From: Nemertoderma westbladi
Taxonomy: Eukaryota; Xenacoelomorpha; Nemertodermatida; Nemertodermatidae
Direction: 5' to 3'
Assembly (NCBI GenBank): GCA_032718475.1
Contig: JAUCBJ010008435.1
Span: 1-25,460 of the forward strand
Length of the DNA stretch: 25,460 nt
Made by a program: the position numbers and the translations under genes. This document shows positions 15,691 to 25,460 of the stretch, in pieces; position 1 is the stretch's first letter, and every line of letters starts with the position of its first letter. The notes below the pieces were generated by a model. The model was given only the letters and a program-made list of their open reading frames with translations, ran no database searches and was not told where the DNA came from.

Positions 15691-15727
15691 CCGCGGCCGC
15701 TATGAGGGAGGTGAATACCGCGGCCGC
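15691..15727. repeat. Paired CCGCGGCCGC palindromes (copy A)
   Basis: CCGCGGCCGC occurs at 15691-15700 and 15718-15727, each containing a NotI site. The two GCGGCCGC cores can pair with each other in an 8-bp stem. The same pair occurs in copy B near 18725-18761. Confidence 0.9.
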
Positions 15728-16918
15728 TCCTAAAGCCGCAGGCCATCGCTAACTATATAGGTTAACTTGGGATTCTGGGGGACTTTTCGATGAAGGAACT
15801 GACCAAATTTTTTTATTTTCTCACCAGGGGATCGGCTCGGAATTCTAAGATATTAGCAACTCTAACATTATTAAATCTAACCCTTCGACGGACACGACGG
15901 ACAAAAAACCGTCATTTTTTCGAGAATTTTAAAATTTTTTTGAAAGGCGCTCTACAGTGGCTCGAAAAAACCCTAGGTTATTGCTTAGCCGACGCCGGGA
16001 TACGATAGAAGGGATTAATTAGTGAATTCGTTTTTTTTTTCAAAAAAGATTACCACGCCTTTTTTCCGAAAATGTCCGTCAAAGTTGAAAAAACGGACAA
16101 AATGACTTTGCGGGATCCGCTATAACTCGGCTAATATTAATCGTACGGGGACGAAAGTAACGCGGTTGGAAAGGGGAAGAGTGGTACTACCTTCGTATCG
16201 AATGGGGGTAAGATATTTATTAAAATTTCGGGTGGAAAAAGGGGCTGTAAATTTGTACGTTTTTGTCCGTCTTTTTTGGAAGACTTATTTCCGAAATGTT
16301 TAATTCGACAACGCGGGTAGGAATCCACTAATTCTTTTATGAAACTCGTAGAAGACCATTGGGGCTACGTTCCTATCGAATGGGGGTACAAAAAATATGT
16401 CGGCAATAGGGGCCAAAAAGGGCCAGAATTTGTAAAGTAGTTTTTATCGAATAATTTTTTATTTTTAACTTTAGTTGGTTAAGGTACATTCTATACAGTC
16501 AATATCCATACGGGGAATTCAAATATGCTATCGGTTTTGCTCCAAGGATGATATTAAAAAAATGAGGGCCAAAATTATAATTTCGCGCTTCAAACTTGCT
16601 TCGCGGGAAATCGTCTAGCTCGAAAACTACTTAACTTACGGGATTTGTTTACACAGACTTATAGTGCGTTAAATTATCTATCTAACAGCGTTAATCACAG
16701 CGCCGGAGGTATTATAAAACTGGAGCGGCAGGCGATCGTGTGAAATATAATATTTATAAAAAGGGACGAAAAATTTTTTCTTTTAACAAATCGCTATTCC
16801 ATTATAATTTAGCGTATTGCGCCAAAAGTACCTGTAAAAAGTATCAAATTAACTCCGCTATCTTTTATCTTAACATATATAATTAAAATTACGAATTTTA
16901 AGGGTCGAAAAATATCGC

Positions 16919-16963
16919 GTTATTTTGGCCCATTTTTTTAATTTTTTTGGGGCCAAAAATAAC
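16919..16963. repeat. Hairpin in long repeat copy A
   Basis: GTTATTTTGGCCC pairs with GGGGCCAAAAATAAC across a T/A-rich loop, with one bulged A. It is conserved in copy B at 19953-19997. Confidence 0.75.
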
Positions 16964-17083
16964 CCCTTCTCAAAAGATTAAGAAAAAAATTACGGCAAAG
17001 AATATACCAATTTTATTGAATTTGGACCACCAGAACCGAAGTTAGAGCGATTTTAGTGAAAAAATAAAAATAATTTTTTTTGC

Positions 17084-17090
17084 AAAAAAA
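17084..17090 (-). terminator. Pol III-type T7 tract after the tRNA-like unit (copy A)
   Basis: Seven T on the minus strand lie 13 bases past the 3' end of the tRNA-like sequence, where RNA polymerase III would stop. It is conserved in copy B (20118-20124). Confidence 0.5.
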
Positions 17091-17103
17091 TTAAGAATGG
17101 TCA

Positions 17104-17176
17104 GGTCAATATTGGATTTCGAACCCGCGAACTTAGGTTTCATTAACGTGATTGATAACCACTAGACTATGTGACC
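17104..17176 (-). other. tRNA-like sequence, 73 nt (pseudo-tRNA or tRNA-derived unit), copy A
   Basis: On the minus strand the unit starts GGTCACA and ends TTGACC, which pair over the outer five bases. The A box TAGTCTAGTGG fits the Pol III consensus, and the following GGTTATCA resembles animal tRNA-Val or tRNA-Glu. The T-arm carries GGGTTCGAAATCC, one base off the B-box consensus in this copy. The anticodon arm does not fold into a good five-pair stem and two acceptor pairs fail, so this is unlikely to be a working tRNA. A tRNA pseudogene or a Pol III-transcribed tRNA-derived RNA is more likely. Confidence 0.62.
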
Positions 17177-18034
17177 AAGAGAATTTGAAATTTTCGAGTG
17201 ACTATTTTTAAACATAAATAACTTCGGTTCTACAGGAGGGCCGTTTAATCTGAAACTTTTTTCATTGGATAGAGGATAGATCGTAGTGTGTGAAATAGGA
17301 TAAAACATGGGAAAAGACTTATGTGCACTTAGTGCAAAATGCACTTAAATAGTGAACATTTTTTCGATATTTCAAACACTATTATTTCCAGTTCTATTCA
17401 TCGTAGAATGTTATTTTTTGGATTAAAATGTAGTTTGGAATGATTTCTAACTATAATCGTAACATTTGTTTAACTTTTTATGTCTATAAAGTGACTTAAA
17501 ATGTCCATGAATATGGTCCAAAATCGCAAATCCAGATTTATTAAATTGGATTTTTGACACTTTTAGCGACTGACACTTGATCATACACCATCGTAGATCG
17601 GTAGAGGATAAACATAAGTTTGTTAAATAAGAGCCACCATTACGATCTGCTAAAGTGCATTTGTACAAATAAGTGTGCAAAAGTGCAAATTTTTTAATAA
17701 GGTCAAATTATATAGTATTGGGTTATTTTCTTTGCAGATACTTTATTTTCATATTAATATGTTGTTTGAACCTTACTGAGCGCATTAGGGGATATGCGTA
17801 CAAATAACCGGCCCTTATGAGGCTTCGATTGGGTAAATTAATAAAACATAAGGTTGTATAGTATAATATTCTAAAAACCAGTGTGATATTAAATGCACTT
17901 TAAATAATAAATAGAAATCAAATAACAATTGGACCACACAATTAAAAACTCGCACAATTTTGTACTTATTATATCGCTTCAAATTAATTCAACAGTGGAT
18001 ATTTGGGGGAAGGGGGAAGTTACAGTGTGCATTC

Positions 18035-18083
18035 GGGGGAAGTTTGGTGAACTGCATTTATGCAGTGAATCCAAACTTCCCCC
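18035..18083. repeat. Strong hairpin near the end of long repeat copy A
   Basis: GGGGGAAGTTTGG pairs perfectly with CCAAACTTCCCCC (13 bp). An inner CTGCAT/ATGCAG stem is separated from it by a small internal loop. It is conserved in copy B at 21060-21108. Confidence 0.92.
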
Positions 18084-18178
18084 TTTGATATATCATATAC
18101 TTAAGACATGCTAGGGTGACGGGGAAATATTTGTTACTGTCACACTTTGCTTCCATTTATCCTTTCCTTTATTATTAC

Positions 18179-18688
18179 CCCAGTCAGATAAGAGATAATA
18201 AATCAGTAAAAACTAAACTAAACTGTCTTTCATGCAAACAAATTTCTAACTAAAGACGGGTGAATGACCATGACCATGGAAATAATTTTAAATATAATTG
18301 TATATCAACTATTTGGGGAGGCTTCCAAGTTAAACCCGAAAACAATTATTTTGTTACATTATTATATAGTAAATAACGCTGTATGTTCTTCTTCCTCTCA
18401 TAATAAAATATAAATGAAATATCTCAGATCGCTCTGCCCTGTAACATTTCACAACCAAAATATTTAAGTGTGAAAAGTGTAGGCCTACCACACTCCGCCC
18501 AAACAACCGCAAACGCATAGCCAACAAATTTAACAAAAGGTTACATACATGTTGGGTTCATGACGAGATGAGTGAAAATTGATCGCGTAATATAAAGTAA
18601 AAAATTAAGAGACGGGCTGGCTCTCCTCCACTTTCTTACCCAATGGATATGTTGTTGTAATAATCTAATATTGGGGCGGCTTTCTCTC
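18179..18688. other. 510-bp spacer between the long repeat copies
   Basis: AT-rich noncoding sequence with no match elsewhere in the window. It includes a TAGGCCTA motif near 18481. If the duplication is tandem with a 3,034-bp unit, this is the part of the unit missing after copy B. Confidence 0.6.
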
Positions 18689-19952
18689 GGTGGGATAAAT
18701 ATTTCTCCATTTGACGCAACACCGCCGCGGCCGCTATGAGGGAGGTGAATACCGCGGCCGCTCCTAAAGCCGCAGGCCCTCGCTAACTATATAGGTTAAC
18801 TTGGGATTCTGGGGGACTTTTCGATGAAGGAACTGACCAAATTTTTGTATTTTCTCACCAGGGGAGCGGCTCGGAATTCTAAGATATTAGCAACTCTAAC
18901 ATTATGAAATCTAACCCTTCGACGGACACGGCGGACAAAAAACCGTAATTTTTTTGACAATTTTAAAATTTTTTTGAAAGGCGCTCTACAGTGGCTCGAA
19001 AAAACCCTAGGTTATTGCTTAGCCGACGCCGGGATACGATAGAAGGGATTAATTAGTGAATTCGTTTTTTTTTTCAAAAAAGATTACCACGCCTTTTTTC
19101 CGAAAATGTCCGTCAAAGTTGAAAAAACGGACAAAATGACTTTGCGGGATCCGCTATAACTCAGCTAATATTAATCGTACGGGGACGAAAGTAACGCGGT
19201 TGGAAAGGGGAAGAGTGGTACTACCTTCGTATCGAATGGGGGTAAGATATTTATTAAAATTTCGGGTGGAAAAAGGGGCTGTAAATTTGTACGTTTTTGT
19301 CCGTCTTTTTTGGAAAACTTATTTCCGAAATGTTTAATTCGACAACGCGGGTAGGAATCCACTAATTCATTATGAAACTCGTAGAAGACCATTGGGGCTA
19401 CGTTCCTATCGAATGGGGGTACAAAAAATATGTCGGCAATAGGGGCCAAAAAGGGCCAGAATTTGTAAAGTAGTTTTTATCGAATAATTTTTTATTTTTA
19501 ACTTTAGTTGGTTAAGGTACATTCTATACAGTCAATATCCATACGGGGAATTCAAATATGCTATCGGTTTTGCTCCAAGGATGATATTAAAAAAATGAGG
19601 GCCAAAATTATAATTTCGCGCTTCAAACTTGCTTCGCGGGAAATCGTCTAGCTCGAAAACTACTTAACTTACGGGAGATTTGTTTACACAGACTTATAGT
19701 GCGTTAAATTATCTATCTAACAGCGTTAATCACAGCGCTGGAGGTATTATAAAACTGGAGCGGCAGGCGATCGTGTGAAATATAATATTTATAAAAAGGG
19801 ACGAAAATTTTTTTTTTTAACAAATCGCTATTCCATGATAATTTAGCGTATTGCGCCAAAAGTACCTGTAAAAAGTATCAAATTAACTCCGCTATCTTTT
19901 ATCTTAACATATATAATTAAAATTACGAATTTTAAGGGTCGAAAAATATCGC

Positions 19953-19997
19953 GTTATTTTGGCCCTTTTTTTTAATTTTTTTGGGGCCAAAAATAAC
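19953..19997. repeat. Hairpin in long repeat copy B
   Basis: Counterpart of 16919-16963. The arms are kept while the loop differs by a base. Confidence 0.72.
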
Positions 19998-20117
19998 CCC
20001 TTCTCAAAAGATTAAGAAAAAAATTACGGCAAAGAATATACCAATTTTATTGAATTTGGACCACCAGAAGCGAAGTTAGAGCGATTTTAGTGAAAAAATA
20101 AAAATAATTTTTTTTGC

Positions 20118-20124
20118 AAAAAAA
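20118..20124 (-). terminator. Pol III-type T7 tract after the tRNA-like unit (copy B)
   Basis: Seven T on the minus strand, 12 bases past the tRNA-like 3' end. Confidence 0.5.
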
Positions 20125-20136
20125 TTAAGAATGGCA

Positions 20137-20209
20137 GGTCAATATTGGGTTTCGAACCCACGAACTTAGGTTTCATTAACGTGATTGATAACCACTAGAC
20201 TATGTGACC
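20137..20209 (-). other. tRNA-like sequence, 73 nt, copy B (better B box)
   Basis: Counterpart of 17104-17176, also exactly 73 nt. Here the T-arm reads TGGGTTCGAAACCCA, a full four-pair stem with a canonical seven-base loop and a B box matching the consensus. The two differences from copy A that matter fall on opposite sides of the T-stem, so pairing is improved on both. The A box is identical to copy A. The anticodon arm remains poor. Confidence 0.65.
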
Positions 20210-21059
20210 AAGAGAATACGAAATTTTCGAGTGACTATTTTTAAACATAAATAACTTCGGTTCTACAGGGCCGTTTAATCTGAAACTTTTTTCATTGGAT
20301 AGAGAATAGATTGTAGTGTGTGAAATAGGATACAACTTGGGAAAAGACGCATGTGCTTAGTGCAAAATGCACTTAAATAGTGAACATTTTTTCGATATTT
20401 CAAACACTATTATTTCCAGTTCTATTCATCGTAGAATGTTATTTTTTGGATTAAAATGTAGTTTGGAATGATTTCTAACTATAATCGTAACATTTGTTTA
20501 ACTTTTTATGTCTATAAAGTGACTTAAAATGTCCATGAATATGGTCCAAAATCGCAAATCCAGATTTATTAAATTGGATTTTTGACACTTTTAGCGACTG
20601 ACACTTGATCATACACCGTAGATCGGTAGAGGATAAACATAAGTTTGTTAAATAAGAGCCACCATTACGATCTGCTGAAGTGCACTTGTACAAATAAGTG
20701 TGCAAAAGTGCAAATTTTTTAATAAGGTCAAATTATATAGTATTGGGTTATTTTCTTTGCAGATACTTTATTTTCATATTAATATGTTGTTTGAACCTTA
20801 CTGAGCGCATTAGGGGATATGCGTACAAATAACCGGCCCTTATGAGGCTTCGATTGGGTAAATTAATAAAACATAAGGTTGTATAGTATAATATTCTAAA
20901 AACCAGTGTGATATTAAATGCACTTTAAATAATAAATAGAAATCAAATAACAATTGGACCACACAATTAAAAACTCGCACAATTTTGTACTTATTATATC
21001 GCTTCAAATTAATTCAACAGTGGATATTTGGGGGAAGGGGGAAGTTACAGTGTGTATTC

Positions 21060-21108
21060 GGGGGAAGTTTGGTGAACTGCATTTATGCAGTGAATCCAAA
21101 CTTCCCCC
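21060..21108. repeat. Strong hairpin near the end of long repeat copy B
   Basis: Counterpart of 18035-18083 with both stems intact. Confidence 0.92.
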
Positions 21109-21203
21109 TTTGATATATCATATACTTAAGGCATGCTAGGGTGACGGGGAAATATTTGTTACTGTCACACTTTGCTTCCATTTATCCTATCCTTTATTAT
21201 TAC

Positions 21204-24200
21204 GATGATAATTGATGTTAACGACATACTGACTAACAGGGGGTTGGTATGTATATATTAAATTAAATTAAAGGAAGAACAGGAGTCTTACACCCCCAAT
21301 AAAAAATATAGAATCAGGACATTTAGCCCAAAATATTTCTCGACCCCTAGGGTCATCGAAAGAACAACAAACACACAAACACAAACACAAACAAATATAA
21401 ATACATGCTAAACATACAGGTATGTGTCGCAACCCTAACCCTAAGCCTACCCGCCATACACTAAATGATACCGTTAATAAACTGCACAATAGTTAAGCCT
21501 ATATTCTATAAGAAAATATATGACAATTTTGTCGCCGTGAAAGGGGTATGACTGAGGCAAAAATAATTAATTTGTGAAAAATATGGTTGCGTTTCGGTGT
21601 CTTGGACCAGTACGCGCTAATCCTCGACACCTCGTCAGCTGGACAGGGAATTAGCCAAGCCTATCTATAATGCACCAATGACCTAAAATAATCGCACCAT
21701 CAACTCTGTTACCACCTAGCCCAAAACAGAAGTCAGACCACAGAACACAGGAACCCTATAGGCCTATGGTAAGTAAATATGTTACCAATGGGAAACTGGT
21801 GGAATGCTAGGGCACACACACAGTACAAAATTTAAATAAGATTTTATGATTTGCAGTAATGTCGGAATTCTGCTCCACTTTCATAAGATGATAATTGATG
21901 TTAACGACATACTGACTAACAGGGGGTTGGTATGTATATATTAAATTAAATTAAAGGAAGAACAGGAGTCTTACACCCCCAATAAAAAATATAGAATCAG
22001 GACATTTAGCCCAAAATATTTCTCGACCCCTAGGGTCATCGAAAGAACAACAAACACACAAACACAAACACAAACAAATATAAATACATGCTAAACATAC
22101 AGGTATGTGTCGCAACCCTAACCCTAAGCCTACCCGCCATACACTAAATGATACCGTTAATAAACTGCACAATAGTTAAGCCTATATTCTATAAGAAAAT
22201 ATATGACAATTTTGTCGCCGTGAAAGGGGTATGACTGAGGCAAAAATAATTAATTTGTGAAAAATATGGTTGCGTTTCGGTGTCTTGGACCAGTACGCGC
22301 TAATCCTCGACACCTCGTCAGCTGGACAGGGAATTAGCCAAGCCTATCTATAATGCACCAATGACCTAAAATAATCGCACCATCAACTCTGTTACCACCT
22401 AGCCCAAAACAGAAGTCAGACCACAGAACACAGGAACCCTATAGGCCTATGGTAAGTAAATATGTTACCAATGGGAAACTGGTGGAATGCTAGGGCACAC
22501 ACACAGTACAAAATTTAAATAAGATTTTATGATTTGCAGTAATGTCGGAATTCTGCTCCACTTTCATAAGATGATAATTGATGTTAACGACATACTGACT
22601 AACAGGGGGTTGGTATGTATATATTAAATTAAATTAAAGGAAGAACAGGAGTCTTACACCCCCAATAAAAAATATAGAATCAGGACATTTAGCCCAAAAT
22701 ATTTCTCGACCCCTAGGGTCATCGAAAGAACAACAAACACACAAACACAAACACAAACAAATATAAATACATGCTAAACATACAGGTATGTGTCGCAACC
22801 CTAACCCTAAGCCTACCCGCCATACACTAAATGATACCGTTAATAAACTGCACAATAGTTAAGCCTATATTCTATAAGAAAATATATGACAATTTTGTCG
22901 CCGTGAAAGGGGTATGACTGAGGCAAAAATAATTAATTTGTGAAAAATATGGTTGCGTTTCGGTGTCTTGGACCAGTACGCGCTAATCCTCGACACCTCG
23001 TCAGCTGGACAGGGAATTAGCCAAGCCTATCTATAATGCACCAATGACCTAAAATAATCGCACCATCAACTCTGTTACCACCTAGCCCAAAACAGAAGTC
23101 AGACCACAGAACACAGGAACCCTATAGGCCTATGGTAAGTAAATATGTTACCAATGGGAAACTGGTGGAATGCTAGGGCACACACACAGTACAAAATTTA
23201 AATAAGATTTTATGATTTGCAGTAATGTCGGAATTCTGCTCCACTTTCATAAGATGATAATTGATGTTAACGACATACTGACTAACAGGGGGTTGGTATG
23301 TATATATTAAATTAAATTAAAGGAAGAACAGGAGTCTTACACCCCCAATAAAAAATATAGAATCAGGACATTTAGCCCAAAATATTTCTCGACCCCTAGG
23401 GTCATCGAAAGAACAACAAACACACAAACACAAACACAAACAAATATAAATACATGCTAAACATACAGGTATGTGTCGCAACCCTAACCCTAAGCCTACC
23501 CGCCATACACTAAATGATACCGTTAATAAACTGCACAATAGTTAAGCCTATATTCTATAAGAAAATATATGACAATTTTGTCGCCGTGAAAGGGGTATGA
23601 CTGAGGCAAAAATAATTAATTTGTGAAAAATATGGTTGCGTTTCGGTGTCTTGGACCAGTACGCGCTAATCCTCGACACCTCGTCAGCTGGACAGGGAAT
23701 TAGCCAAGCCTATCTATAATGCACCAATGACCTAAAATAATCGCACCATCAACTCTGTTACCACCTAGCCCAAAACAGAAGTCAGACCACAGAACACAGG
23801 AACCCTATAGGCCTATGGTAAGTAAATATGTTACCAATGGGAAACTGGTGGAATGCTAGGGCACACACACAGTACAAAATTTAAATAAGATTTTATGATT
23901 TGCAGTAATGTCGGAATTCTGCTCCACTTTCATAAGATGATAATTGATGTTAACGACATACTGACTAACAGGGGGTTGGTATGTATATATTAAATTAAAT
24001 TAAAGGAAGAACAGGAGTCTTACACCCCCAATAAAAAATATAGAATCAGGACATTTAGCCCAAAATATTTCTCGACCCCTAGGGTCATCGAAAGAACAAC
24101 AAACACACAAACACAAACACAAACAAATATAAATACATGCTAAACATACAGGTATGTGTCGCAACCCTAACCCTAAGCCTACCCGCCATACACTAAATGA

Positions 24201-25460
24201 TACCGTTAATAAACTGCACAATAGTTAAGCCTATATTCTATAAGAAAATATATGACAATTTTGTCGCCGTGAAAGGGGTATGACTGAGGCAAAAATAATT
24301 AATTTGTGAAAAATATGGTTGCGTTTCGGTGTCTTGGACCAGTACGCGCTAATCCTCGACACCTCGTCAGCTGGACAGGGAATTAGCCAAGCCTATCTAT
24401 AATGCACCAATGACCTAAAATAATCGCACCATCAACTCTGTTACCACCTAGCCCAAAACAGAAGTCAGACCACAGAACACAGGAACCCTATAGGCCTATG
24501 GTAAGTAAATATGTTACCAATGGGAAACTGGTGGAATGCTAGGGCACACACACAGTACAAAATTTAAATAAGATTTTATGATTTGCAGTAATGTCGGAAT
24601 TCTGCTCCACTTTCATAAGATGATAATTGATGTTAACGACATACTGACTAACAGGGGGTTGGTATGTATATATTAAATTAAATTAAAGGAAGAACAGGAG
24701 TCTTACACCCCCAATAAAAAATATAGAATCAGGACATTTAGCCCAAAATATTTCTCGACCCCTAGGGTCATCGAAAGAACAACAAACACACAAACACAAA
24801 CACAAACAAATATAAATACATGCTAAACATACAGGTATGTGTCGCAACCCTAACCCTAAGCCTACCCGCCATACACTAAATGATACCGTTAATAAACTGC
24901 ACAATAGCTAAGCCTATATTCTATAAGAAAATATATGACAATTTTGTCGCCGTGAAAGGGGTATGACTGAGGCAAAAATAATTAATTTGTGAAAAATATG
25001 GTTGCGTTTCGGTGTCTTGGACCAGTACGCGCTAATCCTCGACACCTCGTCAGCTGGACAGGGAATTAGCCAAGCCTATCTATAATGCACCAATGACCTA
25101 AAATAATCGCACCATCAACTCTGTTACCACCTAGCCCAAAACAGAAGTCAGACCACAGAACACAGGAACCCTATAGGCCTATGGTAAGTAAATATGTTAC
25201 CAATGGGAAACTGGTGGAATGCTAGGGCACACACACAGTACAAAATTTAAATAAGATTTTATGATTTGCAGTAATGTCGGAATTCTGCTCCACTTTCATA
25301 AGATGATAATTGATGTTAACGACATACTGACTAACAGGGGGTTGGTATGTATATATTAAATTAAATTAAAGGAAGAACAGGAGTCTTACACCCCCAATAA
25401 AAAATATAGAATCAGGACATTTAGCCCAAAATATTTCTCGACCCCTAGGGTCATCGAAAG
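21204..25460. repeat. Satellite array, 683-bp unit, six full copies and a partial seventh
   Basis: Units start at 21204, 21887, 22570, 23253, 23936 and 24619. A seventh begins at 25302 and is cut by the window edge. The copies look identical by eye except C instead of T at 24908. Each unit holds a CAAACACAAACA-rich stretch, two telomere-type CCCTAA repeats, a GGTGTC/GACACC inverted pair and a TATAGGCCTAT motif. A 73-codon minus-strand frame recurs in each unit, but it is low-complexity (encoded by the CA-rich and telomere-like strings) and I do not call it a gene. Confidence 0.98.
21431..21445 (+). repeat. Telomere-like CCCTAA pair in each satellite unit
   Basis: AACCCTAACCCTAAG contains two tandem copies of the animal telomere repeat complement. 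It recurs every 683 bp (22114, 22797, 23480, 24163 and 24846 onward). Confidence 0.9.

Larger units (their letters stand above)
15655..18178. repeat. Long direct repeat, copy A (about 2.52 kb)
   Basis: It starts GGTGGGATAAATATTTC and ends CCTTTATTATTAC. It aligns end to end with 18689-21203 with scattered substitutions and small indels only. It has no credible gene: the small open frames change length between copies. Contents are two CCGCGGCCGC palindromic words near the start, AT-rich middle sequence with degenerate internal repeats, a tRNA-like unit and two hairpins. Adjacent copies at a 3,034-bp spacing suggest a tandem duplication; a transposon with unclear ends is the alternative. Confidence 0.95.
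18689..21203. repeat. Long direct repeat, copy B (about 2.52 kb)
   Basis: It aligns with 15655-18178 throughout at an initial offset of 3,034. Small differences include 1-4 base indels and substitutions. It ends at the same internal position as copy A, and the 683-bp satellite begins at the very next base. Confidence 0.95.

Noticed and set aside
15655-18178. Helitron interpretation of the long repeat
   Set aside because: A hairpin lies near the end, but the termini do not fit the TC start and CTRR end at the observed homology boundaries, and no Rep/helicase is present.
16137-20705. Small paired frames in the 2.5-kb repeats (63/92, 77/76 and 61/61 codons)
   Set aside because: Frame lengths change between copies through indels in at least one pair, and none shows a domain. 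The repeat appears noncoding.
21204-21886. 5S rRNA, histone or U-snRNA tandem repeat
   Set aside because: I looked for the conserved cores of 5S rRNA and of U1, U2, U5 and U6 RNA and for histone coding sequence in the unit and found none.
21268-24904. Six identical 73-codon minus-strand frames
   Set aside because: They recur only because the satellite is tandem. The product is low-complexity, encoded by CA-rich and telomere-like strings, with no conservation signal beyond DNA identity.

Overview
The window is eukaryotic repeat-rich DNA, most likely from a marine invertebrate animal. It is AT-rich and has no operons or Shine-Dalgarno-like organisation. It carries animal-type BEL/Pao and Ty3/gypsy LTR retrotransposons, a hAT-type non-autonomous DNA transposon, a phased-repeat DNA transposon and a long satellite array. 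The palindrome TATAGGCCTA recurs throughout. The species cannot be named from the sequence, and no ordinary host gene is recognised with confidence.

Layout. (1) 1-1889 is richer in CpG and holds an unrecognised 240-codon reading frame (267-989) and two small overlapping frames (1487-1811). (2) 1890 to about 2470 looks promoter- or LTR-like. (3) 2471-4402 is intergenic, with a perfect triple 44-bp minisatellite (3296-3427) and a 438-bp hAT-like element (3728-4165) bounded by a perfect 8-bp target duplication. (4) 4403-10683 is a complete, young BEL/Pao retrotransposon: near-identical 327/324-bp LTRs, a 5-bp target duplication ACACT, and a 5.4-kb gag-pol reading frame whose only visible lesion is at its start. 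(5) 11046-15595 is a 686-bp non-autonomous DNA transposon whose terminal inverted repeats are built from CTATAA boxes spaced almost exactly 10 bp apart. It is split by a 3,859-bp Ty3/gypsy element (11454-15312; target duplication AAAGT). (6) 15655-21203 is a 3,034-bp period direct duplication, two 2.5-kb copies separated by 510 bp. Each copy carries a 73-nt tRNA-like sequence on the minus strand, two strong hairpins and a pair of NotI-type palindromes. (7) 21204-25460 is a 683-bp satellite, six complete units and part of a seventh, nearly identical and running off the window edge.

The best leads are three. The gypsy element has an 18-nt perfect complement between its LTR and the site just inside its 5' LTR, which suggests self-primed reverse transcription rather than tRNA priming. 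The same element has nearly identical LTRs but many coding lesions, as expected for a defective copy mobilised in trans. The DNA transposon has helically phased terminal repeats, which suggest a cooperative protein-binding array. The tRNA-like unit inside the duplicated 2.5-kb block, with A and B boxes and a T7 tract, may be a transcribed Pol III unit.
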